From assembly GCA_030680655.1 (NCBI GenBank), contig JAUXUZ010000242.1, positions 1 through 13,033 on the forward strand: a stretch of DNA of 13,033 nucleotides, in the 5' to 3' direction. How positions within the stretch are numbered: position 1 is the first letter of the stretch; every line of letters starts with the position of its first letter. The translations under genes and the position numbers were made by a program. Positions 1 through 6,390 of the stretch are shown here, one piece after another. Origin of the DNA: Phycisphaerales bacterium (lineage in GTDB: Bacteria; Planctomycetota; Phycisphaerae; Phycisphaerales; UBA1924). Below the pieces are notes generated by a model. The model made no database searches. It was not told where the DNA came from and saw only the letters and a list, made by a program, of their open reading frames with translations.

Positions 1-1
1 A

Positions 2-298
2 TGCACCAACAACGGCTTCGGCACCGGCGACGGCGCCGGCATCCACACAACGGGCACCGACAACCGCATCGACGGAAACACCTGCCTGCTCGCCGACCGC
101 GGCATCGATGTCGACACCTCCGGCAGCCTGATCGTGCGCAACACCTGCTCGGGCAACACGAACAACTGGACCATCGTCGCGGGCAACGCGATCGGGCCGA
201 TCGTGACGGCGGCAACAAACGCGGCGGCGATCAACGGCAACGTCGCCGCGCCCTCGACCCTCGGCACCACCGACCCGTTCGCCAACTTCAACTATTGA
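2..298 (+). CDS. Parallel beta-helix repeat protein, C-terminal end (5' truncated)
   Basis: The open frame enters the window at base 2 and stops at TGA 296-298, giving the last 98 residues. The translation is rich in short Gly/Asn/Asp turns with repeated beta-rungs (for example GAGIHTTGTDNRIDGNTC, then GIDVDTSGSLIVRNTCSGN, each about 22-24 residues). This is the pattern of right-handed parallel beta-helix proteins of the pectate-lyase/NosD type. It ends in an aromatic tail, DPFANFNY, of the kind often seen at the C-terminus of bacterial beta-helix proteins. Such proteins are usually secreted or surface-located and bind or cleave polysaccharides, but the N-terminus and any catalytic residues are outside the window, so no substrate can be named. 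It is convergent with the next gene, with only 19 bases between the two stops. The competing frame beginning at ATG 1 is Arg/His-rich and not protein-like. Confidence 0.75.
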   Translation, partial: CTNNGFGTGDGAGIHTTGTDNRIDGNTCLLADRGIDVDTSGSLIVRNTCSGNTNNWTIVAGNAIGPIVTAATNAAAINGNVAAPSTLGTTDPFANFNY

Positions 299-317
299 GC
301 CCCGACCCGCGCGGCGC

Positions 318-824
318 TCAGCCGTCAACGGCGATCATGTCGCAGTACGAGTGCGAGAGGATCTCGCCCATCACCGGCACCAGCGCCTGCCGCAGCAGCG
401 CAACCGCCTGGTGGCACGCCTCCTGCGGCGCCTGCGGCGTGACCAGCGCTTCAAACTCGATGAACGTCCCCAGCCCTTCCACGCGGTCAAGGTGAATCCG
501 CACGCCCGAGTGCATGAACACCTCGCGCACCTTCACGACCTTGATCCACACCGGCAACTGCTCAGCGCCGAAGTGCTGGCGTGCCTGCGACTCAGAGTAG
601 ATCGTAAACCGCGAGACCCGGGCCTTCGCCTGGTTCTCGCGGTGGTAGAAGATCACCTCTGTCGGCAGCCCCTTCGTCTCCCGCTTCTTCAACCGCCCAT
701 CGGTCAGCCGGTAGTAGGTGTCGGTCTGCTCCAGCGTAGCGATGGGCGTCGCGTGAATCTTGCGCAGAAGCGTGCGGGCAAGGTCGATGTCGCGGAGCTC
801 GGCCTTAAACTCAATGTTCTGCAT
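318..824 (-). CDS. CYTH domain protein (class IV adenylate cyclase / triphosphatase-like)
   Basis: This 168-residue protein has the CYTH triphosphate-tunnel layout. An N-terminal IEFKAEL strand (residues 4-10) has the acidic and lysine residues of the ExExK-type signature. It is followed by QTDTYY (33-38), GRLKKRE (43-49), the basic strand IFYHRENQAKARVSRF (58-73), VKVREVF (97-103) and the characteristic VRIHLDRVEGLGTFIEFE (108-125), then SYCDMI near the end. Family members bind a triphosphate and divalent metal through these charged strands. Known activities are adenylate cyclase (CyaB), thiamine-triphosphatase and inorganic triphosphatase, and the sequence alone does not choose among them. 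It is probably cytoplasmic, with no signal peptide or membrane segment. It lies 87 bases downstream of ligA on the same strand, so co-transcription is possible. No clear Shine-Dalgarno sequence precedes ATG 824; a weak TACAGT box lies roughly 50 bases upstream. Confidence 0.85.
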   Translation of the reverse strand: MQNIEFKAELRDIDLARTLLRKIHATPIATLEQTDTYYRLTDGRLKKRETKGLPTEVIFYHRENQAKARVSRFTIYSESQARQHFGAEQLPVWIKVVKVREVFMHSGVRIHLDRVEGLGTFIEFEALVTPQAPQEACHQAVALLRQALVPVMGEILSHSYCDMIAVDG

Positions 825-911
825 GGTGAACGCTTCGACGGTCAGGCCGTGATCGAGGGAAGTTGCAAACGCCGCTCACTGTATCGGCCCCTTCACACCC
901 CCATTCCACCG

Positions 912-3137
912 CTAGGCTCCCGGCTTTATCCCCAGTTTCGCCAGCGACGCCAGGAGCTGCGCTTCGTCCCATACCTCAACCCCCAGTCCCGTCGCCTTCG
1001 CAAGCTTGCTGCCCGCCGATTCACCCGCGATCAGCAGCGAAGTGCGGCTCGAAACCGATCCGCTCATCTTCGCCCCGAGTGACTCAAGCAGGCGCGAGAG
1101 CGGCTCGCGCTCGTAGCTCTCCAGCGTGCCCGTGATCACCACGGTCTTGCCCGCAAACGGTCCCGACGCGTCCGCCGCACCCTTCGCCCGCGATGACGCC
1201 GCCTTGTACTCGTGGCTGGTCGTATCAACCCCGAGCTCACGCAGTTCCGCAAACGTCCTCCGCGCAGGTGCCGAGTGCAGGTACCCGTGCACGGCCGGCG
1301 CGGTGTCCCGCCCCAGCCCCGTTTCTGTCCGTTCCTTGGGGTCCTCGGGCAGGCCGCGCTTCCTGGCCTCGTCCTTCGAGAGCGTCTTGGGGCGCAGGTC
1401 CTCTTCGCTCGCCGCCAGCAGCGCATCCAGGTCCGGGTAGAGCCGCGCAAGCGAGCGAGCAGTCGAGTCCCCCAGGTGCCTGATCCCCATCGAGCCGATC
1501 AGCTTCGCCAACCCGCGCGTCTTGGCCTCCTCTATGCCCTGCAACAGAATCTCGACCTTGCGCTCACCCATCCCGTCGAGCGTCAGCATCGCCTGGGCAT
1601 GATCCTTGAGCCGGAACACATCCGCGAATGTGTTGAGCGGGATACCCGCGTGCGTACGCAGCAGGTCCACCGTCTTCTCGCCCATCCCTTCGATGTCCAT
1701 CTGCTTGCGCCCGGCGAACCAGATGAGCTTCTCCCGCACCTGCGCCGGGCACTCGGGGTTCACGCACACACGCACCGTCTCCAGCGCTGTCCCATCACTG
1801 CCGGGCGGATCAACCTCAACCGGCCCGCCGCACTCTGGGCACCGCGCCGGAGCAGCCACCTTCTCCGCACCCCGCGGCCGCTTCTCAAGCACAACCCCCG
1901 CCACGTACGGGATCACCTCCCCAGCCTTCTCGATCATCACCGTGTCGCCGATGCGTATGTCCGTGCGCGCCGCCCCCGGGTCCTCAGGGTTGGTCGAAGC
2001 GTCGCGAACACGCCCGTAGTTGTGCAGCGTCGCGTGCTTGACCGTGGTCCCCCCGAGCACAACCCCCTCCATCACCGCCCGCGGCGTGATCTTGCCCGTC
2101 TTCCCCACCTGGTGCTCAACGCGCAGCAGGACGGTCGTCTTCCGCTCGGCGGGGTACTTGTACGCAACGATCCACCGCGGGCTCTTGGATGTCTGTCCAA
2201 GCCGTTCCTGCAGCGCGAAGCTGTCCACCCGGACCACCACCCCGTCAACCGCGTAGGGCTGCCTGTCCTTCGCCTTTCCGAAGGCCTCGATCGCCGCAAC
2301 GATCTCCCCAATGTCAGCCGAGTGAGCCCGCGGCCGGTTGATCGAGAACCCAAGGTCCACCAGTCGATCCAGCAGCCCGCTGTGGCTCTCCGCAAACCCG
2401 TCGTCGCTGATCTCACCCCTCCCGTGCGCGACAAAGCCCAGCCGTCGTGCCGCGACAACCGCCGGGTCCAGGTTCTTCAGCGTCCCCGCCGCGGCGTTGC
2501 GCGGGTTGAGGTACAGCTCCTCACCGGCCGCCTCACGCTCAGCGTTCACACGCTGGAACTGCTCGAGTGGAAAGAACACCTCCCCGCGTACCTCGAGCAC
2601 ATCCGGAACCCCTTCCCCCTTGAGCAACAGCGGCACCGACCGGATCGTCTTGATGTTGTTCGTGACGTCGTCGCCCTTCACCCCGTCGCCACGCGTGATC
2701 GCCCGGATCAGCCGACCCGACTCGTACCTGAGGCTCATCGCGATGCCGTCGATCTTGGCGTCGGCCACAAGCACCGGCGCGGTCTTCACGAAGAGGCCCG
2801 TGTCTGCCCCCCCCGCCGCCTTCAGCATCCGCTCGTGCCAGTCAAGCAGGCCACTGTTGTTGTCGTGCCCAAGGCTGTAGGTGTTGTCGATCGACAGCAT
2901 GGAGACCGCGTGCACGACCGTCTCGAACCCGTCAACCGGCGCCCCCCCCACCCGCCGTGTGGGCGAAGCGTCGTCGGCCAGCGCGGGGTGCTTCGCCTCA
3001 AGCTCGATCAGCTCCGCCATCAGCGAGTCGTACTGCTTGTCGCTCATCACCGGCGCGGCATCGGTGTAGTAGGCTCGGTTTGCCTGTTCGAGCAGGTCGC
3101 GCAGTTCGGCCGCACGCTTTGAGGGGCTCTGGCTCAC
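912..3137 (-). CDS. ligA: NAD-dependent DNA ligase LigA
   Basis: This enzyme seals nicked DNA with NAD+ during replication and repair. Domains are in standard order: Ia with AYYTDAAPVMSDKQYD (about 22-37); adenylation domain with nucleophile K128 in AKIDG, followed by SLRYESGRL and TRGDGVKGDDVT; the second half of the adenylation site with YAVDGVVVRVD (295-305) and AYKYPAER (325-332); OB fold with GKTGKITPRAVM; a Cys4 zinc finger (C433, C436, C458, C463); helix-hairpin-helix repeats (about 480-625); and a C-terminal BRCT domain (about 658-741). I chose the GTG at 3137 (741 residues) because the 27 residues of the longer frame from 3218 do not look like LigA and a promoter-like TACACT lies just upstream of the GTG. 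The HhH domain carries an insertion of about 23 residues (583-609). It is divergent from folD and upstream of the CYTH gene. Identification is very secure; the start is likely but not proven. Confidence 0.97.
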   Translation of the reverse strand: MSQSPSKRAAELRDLLEQANRAYYTDAAPVMSDKQYDSLMAELIELEAKHPALADDASPTRRVGGAPVDGFETVVHAVSMLSIDNTYSLGHDNNSGLLDWHERMLKAAGGADTGLFVKTAPVLVADAKIDGIAMSLRYESGRLIRAITRGDGVKGDDVTNNIKTIRSVPLLLKGEGVPDVLEVRGEVFFPLEQFQRVNAEREAAGEELYLNPRNAAAGTLKNLDPAVVAARRLGFVAHGRGEISDDGFAESHSGLLDRLVDLGFSINRPRAHSADIGEIVAAIEAFGKAKDRQPYAVDGVVVRVDSFALQERLGQTSKSPRWIVAYKYPAERKTTVLLRVEHQVGKTGKITPRAVMEGVVLGGTTVKHATLHNYGRVRDASTNPEDPGAARTDIRIGDTVMIEKAGEVIPYVAGVVLEKRPRGAEKVAAPARCPECGGPVEVDPPGSDGTALETVRVCVNPECPAQVREKLIWFAGRKQMDIEGMGEKTVDLLRTHAGIPLNTFADVFRLKDHAQAMLTLDGMGERKVEILLQGIEEAKTRGLAKLIGSMGIRHLGDSTARSLARLYPDLDALLAASEEDLRPKTLSKDEARKRGLPEDPKERTETGLGRDTAPAVHGYLHSAPARRTFAELRELGVDTTSHEYKAASSRAKGAADASGPFAGKTVVITGTLESYEREPLSRLLESLGAKMSGSVSSRTSLLIAGESAGSKLAKATGLGVEVWDEAQLLASLAKLGIKPGA

Positions 3138-3138
3138 A

Positions 3139-3152
3139 GCCGCAGTGTACCG
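3139..3152 (-). promoter_or_regulatory. ligA -10-type box abutting the start codon (leaderless candidate)
   Basis: Read on the minus strand this is CGGTACACTGCGGC. The TACACT hexamer (3149 to 3144) lies 6 bases before the GTG start at 3137, so transcription would begin at or next to the start codon. No good -35 hexamer is visible 16-18 bases upstream. Thirteen of fourteen bases match the block before folD in inverted orientation. Basis: seen in sequence; the leaderless reading is inference. Confidence 0.55.
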
Positions 3153-3304
3153 ATCTGCGCGACAACGAGCCCTGTGCGGAAGCACAGGGACAAACCCGGT
3201 TGACGGCCCAATCTCCACCTGCCTCTCTATCTACGGGTGCCCATCCCCTTCCGTCCCTGAGCCTGCGCTCTGCGCTCGCTGGTTTCCGCTCAAGCCTTGT
3301 CGTG

Positions 3305-3338
3305 CTGACACCCGCCCCCCGTACCGGTACACTCCGGC
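3305..3338 (+). promoter_or_regulatory. folD promoter, -35 CTGACA / -10 TACACT, leaderless candidate
   Basis: CTGACA (3305-3310, five of six matches to TTGACA), a 17-base spacer and TACACT (3328-3333) make a near-consensus housekeeping promoter. Only CCGGC separates the -10 box from the ATG at 3339, so the mRNA would start at or within a base of the start codon, and there is no Shine-Dalgarno sequence. A perfect 10-bp palindrome, GTACCGGTAC (3321-3330), overlaps the -10 box and could be a protein site or chance. Confidence 0.65.
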
Positions 3339-4235
3339 ATGACGGCACGCCTCCTCGACGGCAGGACACTGGCTGATTCGTACAAGGCCCGCATCGCCGA
3401 ACGCGTCGCCGCCGTGAAGGCTCGCGGCGGCAACGTCCGTCTCGACGCCGTACTCGTCGGCTCCAGCGACAACGGCGCCCGCGTCTACGCCACCAACCAG
3501 GGACGCACCTGCGCCGCCGTCGGTATCGACTACAAGCTCCACGAACTCGACGATGGGAACGAACCCGCCGGCTACGACGAAATCGCCGGACGCGTGCTGC
3601 TGCTCAACACCCGCGAGAACGTAACCGCCGTGATGCTCCACATGCCCCTGCCCGCCGGCGTTGACGCCTACAGCATCCAGAGCCTCATCGCGCCGCAGAA
3701 AGATGTTGAAGGCGTCAACCCCGCCAACATCGGCAACATCGTCTACGGGCGCAGCAGCCTCGCCCCGTGCACCGCCCTGGCGGTCATCAAGATGCTCGAG
3801 TCAACGGGCGTGCCGCTCCGCGGCAAACGCGCGCTAGTTATCGGCGCCTCCGACGTCGTCGGAAAGCCGATAGCGGTGCTGCTCATGCGCACCGACGCAA
3901 GCGTAACCACCGTCAACAAGTGGACCGACCCCGCCACCGTTGCCGCGCTCGCCCGCGAATCAGACGTCGTCGTCGTCGCGGCGGGCGTTCCGGGCCTGCT
4001 CAAAGCCACGATGGTGCGAGCCGGTTCAATCGTTGTAGATGTTGGCGTGAACCGGGTCACGGGTTCCGACGGTAAGACACACACCGTCGGCGACGCCGAC
4101 TTTGAGCCCGTTCGGGTCGCGCTCGGGCCAGGAGGGTGGATCAGTCCCGTCCCCGGAGGCGTCGGACCGATGACAGTCTCAATGCTCCTGCTCAACGTCG
4201 TGCAGGCCGCAGAGCGTGCGGTCGGAATCGCTTAA
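3339..4235 (+). CDS. folD: FolD-family methylene-tetrahydrofolate dehydrogenase with altered cyclohydrolase site
   Basis: FolD normally oxidises 5,10-methylene-THF with NADP+ and hydrolyses methenyl-THF to 10-formyl-THF in cytoplasmic one-carbon metabolism. This 298-residue protein has the family length and landmarks: LLDGRTLA at the N-terminus, VLVGS (38-42), PCTALAVIKMLE (143-154), the nucleotide-binding loop VIGASDVVGKP (167-177), DVGVNR (234-239) and PVPGGVGPMTV (270-280). The three residues that form the cyclohydrolase site in E. coli FolD are all changed. The YxxxK motif reads YATNQ (Y50, Q54 for K54), the QLPLP motif reads HMPLP (H101 for Q98), and KDVDG reads KDVEG (E124 for D121). 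From memory, a Lys-to-Gln change at this position in the human enzyme abolishes cyclohydrolase but not dehydrogenase activity. The protein may therefore be a monofunctional dehydrogenase or have a modified mechanism. It is divergent from ligA and likely has its own leaderless promoter. Confidence 0.93.
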   Translation: MTARLLDGRTLADSYKARIAERVAAVKARGGNVRLDAVLVGSSDNGARVYATNQGRTCAAVGIDYKLHELDDGNEPAGYDEIAGRVLLLNTRENVTAVMLHMPLPAGVDAYSIQSLIAPQKDVEGVNPANIGNIVYGRSSLAPCTALAVIKMLESTGVPLRGKRALVIGASDVVGKPIAVLLMRTDASVTTVNKWTDPATVAALARESDVVVVAAGVPGLLKATMVRAGSIVVDVGVNRVTGSDGKTHTVGDADFEPVRVALGPGGWISPVPGGVGPMTVSMLLLNVVQAAERAVGIA

Positions 4236-4355
4236 CAGCCTCCTACCCTGGCAATGTCGGTGCGTACAGTTCGTTCTGCTTTGAGCCCCACACACAGGAC
4301 CGCGAGCCCCGGTCGCTCGACGGTGCATAGGCGAGACCGGCAGTGGCCACGGGCC

Positions 4356-4361
4356 GCGGAG
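4356..4361 (+). promoter_or_regulatory. Ribosome binding site deciding the tatA start
   Basis: GCGGAG sits 7 bases before ATG 4369 and supports that start. An in-frame TTG six bases upstream (4363) would leave the GGAG only one base away, too close to work. Confidence 0.6.
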
Positions 4362-4368
4362 TTTGGAA

Positions 4369-4662
4369 ATGACGAGCACCATCGGGTTTATTCAGAACAT
4401 CGGCATGATGGAGTGGGCGGTCATTCTCATCATCGCGCTCCTCCTGTTCGGCAAGCGGCTCCCCGAGGTCGGCAAGTCGCTCGGCAAGGGAATCGTCGAG
4501 TTCAAGAAGGGCCTCAAGGGCGTCGAGGACGACATCGATCAACGCAGCGCTCCGAACTACCAGAGCCAGCTGCCGCAGAGCGGGCCCCAGACCGTCCCGC
4601 ACGCACAGGCTCCGACCCACGGCCAGCCCAACACCGTGGGCCGCTCAGACTCCGCCCAGTAA
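4369..4662 (+). CDS. tatA: TatA-family twin-arginine translocase subunit
   Basis: TatA-type proteins form the pore-like component that moves folded proteins across the inner membrane. This 97-residue protein has the full family layout. A short N-terminal segment (MTSTIGFIQNIG) leads to a single membrane helix (about 15-27, EWAVILIIALLLF), the FG hinge (27-28), and an amphipathic helix with LPEVGKSLGKGIVEFKKGLKG (31-51). The C-terminal tail is acidic, then Gln/Pro-rich and probably disordered. No TatB-like long amphipathic extension is present and tatC is not in the window. The gene stands alone, 133 bases after folD and convergent with the NTF2-like gene. ATG 4369 is chosen because GGAG lies at proper spacing. 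TatA and the minor paralogue TatE cannot be separated from sequence alone. Confidence 0.93.
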   Translation: MTSTIGFIQNIGMMEWAVILIIALLLFGKRLPEVGKSLGKGIVEFKKGLKGVEDDIDQRSAPNYQSQLPQSGPQTVPHAQAPTHGQPNTVGRSDSAQ

Positions 4663-4755
4663 CGGCCGCGCAGGTTGAAGACCCATTCACGCATCCGCCA
4701 CAACCCCGCGCGGTCGCATCGCGCCCACCACGTTCGCACCGCCCGTGGCCAGTCA

Positions 4756-5145
4756 TCAATAGTGCGAGACCGAGCGAACGACCTTCCCCGCGTGATTCAA
4801 GAAAAACACCTCCGCCGCCAGATCACCCGCCGGCGGCGTGTCGTGGCTGTGCCGCCTGTAGACAAGGATCACAGACTCCAGCCCGGTCGCTACATGCAAA
4901 GGCTCGTAGCGCAGGGCCGGATTCCGCTTCAGCGCCCGCTCGAAGTACGCGCCAAGCTCGCTCAAGCCCTTCACCGATGGTTCATCGCCGCGCCCAACGG
5001 CCTCGTTGTACCGCTTGATGAACGGTGACGAATGCTCGATCGCCGGGTCGTAACAGGCGAGGATCGCCGCCAGATCGTGCCTGTTGAACGCGTCAAACCA
5101 CAACTTCGCGAATGCGTGAGCGCTGCCAGCGTCGATCTGGTGCAT
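4756..5145 (-). CDS. SnoaL/NTF2-like family protein
   Basis: This 129-residue protein fits the NTF2-like cone fold. An N-terminal helix, AFAKLWFDAFNRHDLAAILACYDPAIEHSSPF (about 11-42), has the family pattern 'W..afn.hDl..i...yd.di...sp'. It is followed by a helix with GLSELGAYFERAL and beta strands ending in AEVFFLNHAGKVVRSVSHY. SnoaL-like members include polyketide cyclases, ketosteroid-isomerase relatives and many small-ligand binding proteins. Nothing here identifies a substrate, so no function is assigned. It has no signal peptide and is likely cytoplasmic. The gene is convergent with tatA and divergent from the exported-protein gene at 5395. A TATTCT box 6 bases before the ATG suggests a leaderless transcript. 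Confidence 0.85.
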   Translation of the reverse strand: MHQIDAGSAHAFAKLWFDAFNRHDLAAILACYDPAIEHSSPFIKRYNEAVGRGDEPSVKGLSELGAYFERALKRNPALRYEPLHVATGLESVILVYRRHSHDTPPAGDLAAEVFFLNHAGKVVRSVSHY

Positions 5146-5157
5146 GCGGCGAGAATA
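5146..5157 (-). promoter_or_regulatory. -10-type box abutting the NTF2-like start codon (leaderless candidate)
   Basis: On the minus strand TATTCT (5157 to 5152) is followed by CGCCGC and then the ATG at 5145. The spacing of 6 bases is the same as for ligA, and no Shine-Dalgarno sequence is present. No convincing -35 hexamer is seen. Confidence 0.5.
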
Positions 5158-5292
5158 CCCGGCGTTGCATCACTTTCTCCCAGACGACCCGAGCCAAGCG
5201 GCCAAGCCACCCCGCTCGTCGGTTATCGTTTCCTGCCGTTACCTCCAGTCCCGACGCCCATCACCGTCGTTGGCTGCCGATCCAATGACCAG

Positions 5293-5313
5293 AAGCCCCC
5301 AACAAGGGGGCTT
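5293..5313 (+). terminator. Hairpin in a divergent intergenic region, terminator-like
   Basis: AAGCCCCC (5293-5300) pairs perfectly with GGGGGCTT (5306-5313) around an AACAA loop: 8 bp with a G/C-rich core. The sequence that follows is TCACTCTCC, not a T-run, and the minus-strand side has no T-run either. It lies between two divergent starts (5145 minus, 5395 plus), so it does not end a recognised gene. It could terminate a short unseen transcript, insulate the two promoters, or act in another way. Confidence 0.45.
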
Positions 5314-5326
5314 TCACTCTCCTAGT

Positions 5327-5339
5327 TAGCATGTAAACT
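5327..5339 (+). promoter_or_regulatory. Candidate -10 region for the exported PEP-CTERM-like protein gene
   Basis: Two overlapping TAnnnT hexamers, TAGCAT (5327-5332) and TAAACT (5334-5339), lie 56-68 bases before ATG 5395 in an otherwise GC-rich region. No matching -35 is seen. The decamer TAGCATGTAA (5327-5336) recurs before the glycosidase gene at 6975-6984. Confidence 0.35.
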
Positions 5340-5382
5340 GGCTCTGATCTGCGTGAACGAGAGGATCGAGATTTGCATCGCC

Positions 5383-5388
5383 AGGGAG
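5383..5388 (+). promoter_or_regulatory. Ribosome binding site deciding the start at 5395
   Basis: AGGGAG is 6 bases before ATG 5395. This favours the ATG over an in-frame GTG at 5353, whose extra 14 charged residues would precede the signal peptide. Confidence 0.65.
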
Positions 5389-5394
5389 AAATCA

Positions 5395-6294
5395 ATGTCG
5401 CTTTCATGTGCTCATACCGGCATCGCGTTCAATCTGACTCTCGCCGCTTCGCTCACCTTCCTTGCCGCCCCCCAGGCTGGGGCCCAGGTGTTCGGCGCAG
5501 AAGCGAGCGTCACGCAGAGTGACCGCTTCCCAAACGGCGGATACACCAACGGCCCAAACGGCATCTTCAGCGGCGGTGAGGGAGCCTTCGGCGCCGCCGC
5601 ACTGCTCAACGGAACCGAACTTGACCACAACGGCAGCGGCCCTTGGAACCGCGGCCTGACGCGTGCTTCGGCCGCGCTGTCGGGAGCGGCGGCCAACCCG
5701 ATCGCGCCGATCCTGCGTGCAGAGACCACTTTGTCGGGCCTCTTCTCAAACGTCCCGTTCGGCGGACAGTTCCCCGACGCCGCGGCCGGCTTCTCACAGG
5801 CCGGAGCGATCGAGACGTACCAGTACACCGGTTCAGCGCCGATGACGCTGACCCTCACCTACACGCTCCACGGCAACTTCTTCAACGACGGCGACGCGTC
5901 CGGCCTGAGCGGGATCTACCTCTCCGTCGGCGTCTTGGGCAATGTCACGTTCTTCAGCACCCACATCGGAACACTCACCAGCGAAGGTGGCGCAGTCATC
6001 CTCGGCCACAATGGCAGCGACGCCGAAGCATTCCTGCTGATTGCCGCGACGACGAACGGCTTCACCACCCAAACGGTCAGCCTCCCGTTCGACGTCGTGC
6101 CCGGCCAGATCTTCAGTGTGGTCGCTCAACTTGGTGCAAACGCCGTCGGCGGCACGAGCTTCGCCGACGCGTACTCCACCGCATCGGGCACGTTCGACCG
6201 CCCCGATCTGATCTCATCAATCTCGCTGCCAACACCATCGGCCGCAGGGCTGTTGGCTCTCGGCGGGCTTACCGCGCTGCGCCGTCGCCGGTAG
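5395..6294 (+). CDS. Exported protein with PEP-CTERM-like C-terminal sorting signal
   Basis: I do not recognise the body of this 299-residue protein. The N-terminus is a Sec-type signal: a hydrophobic segment about 10-25 followed by PQAGA-QVFGAEA, with likely cleavage after A30. The mature part is Gly/Ala/Thr/Asn-rich and beta-like, with few charged residues and no evident catalytic motif. The C-terminus (277-299) has the tripartite shape of a PEP-CTERM signal: a PTP motif (279-281), a hydrophobic stretch (about 283-295, AAGLLALGGLTAL) and terminal RRRR. The canonical Pro-Glu-Pro is PTP here, a variant common in planctomycete proteins as far as I recall. Exosortase would cut this tail for delivery to the cell surface or matrix; no exosortase gene is in the window. 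The gene is convergent with the CoxG-like gene. Function unknown; possibly a structural surface protein. Confidence 0.8.
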   Translation: MSLSCAHTGIAFNLTLAASLTFLAAPQAGAQVFGAEASVTQSDRFPNGGYTNGPNGIFSGGEGAFGAAALLNGTELDHNGSGPWNRGLTRASAALSGAAANPIAPILRAETTLSGLFSNVPFGGQFPDAAAGFSQAGAIETYQYTGSAPMTLTLTYTLHGNFFNDGDASGLSGIYLSVGVLGNVTFFSTHIGTLTSEGGAVILGHNGSDAEAFLLIAATTNGFTTQTVSLPFDVVPGQIFSVVAQLGANAVGGTSFADAYSTASGTFDRPDLISSISLPTPSAAGLLALGGLTALRRRR

Positions 6295-6357
6295 GCAGTA
6301 GACGCAGACTCCAGACAATCTCCCGCCGAGCGGCCAGGCTCAGACCCGCCGTGTCAG

Positions 6358-6372
6358 CAGCGCCGTGCGCTG
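6358..6372. other. Short GC-rich hairpin between convergent genes
   Basis: CAGCGC (6358-6363) pairs with GCGCTG (6367-6372) around CGT, in the 96-base gap between two convergent stops (6294 plus, 6391 minus). It has no T-run on either side, so termination is only a possibility. Confidence 0.25.
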
Positions 6373-6390
6373 ATGGCGGCCGGATGCCGT

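Noticed and set aside
1212..3122. 636-residue plus-strand open frame opposite ligA
   Set aside because: Arg/Pro/His-rich antisense shadow produced by high GC; the minus strand encodes an unmistakable LigA with all motifs.
3321..3330. GTACCGGTAC palindrome as a definite repressor operator for folD
   Set aside because: A 10-bp GC-rich palindrome can arise by chance and no second copy is present; kept only as a note on the promoter.
4557..4739. Trp-rich 60-residue minus-strand open frame (RTWWARCDRAGLWRMREWVFNL)
   Set aside because: Briefly looked like a gene remnant, but it overlaps the tatA 3' end in antisense and shows no family pattern or ribosome site.
5144..5329. 61-residue plus-strand open frame in the divergent intergenic region
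   Set aside because: No ribosome site, reads through the hairpin and overlaps the start codon of the NTF2-like gene; composition is not protein-like.
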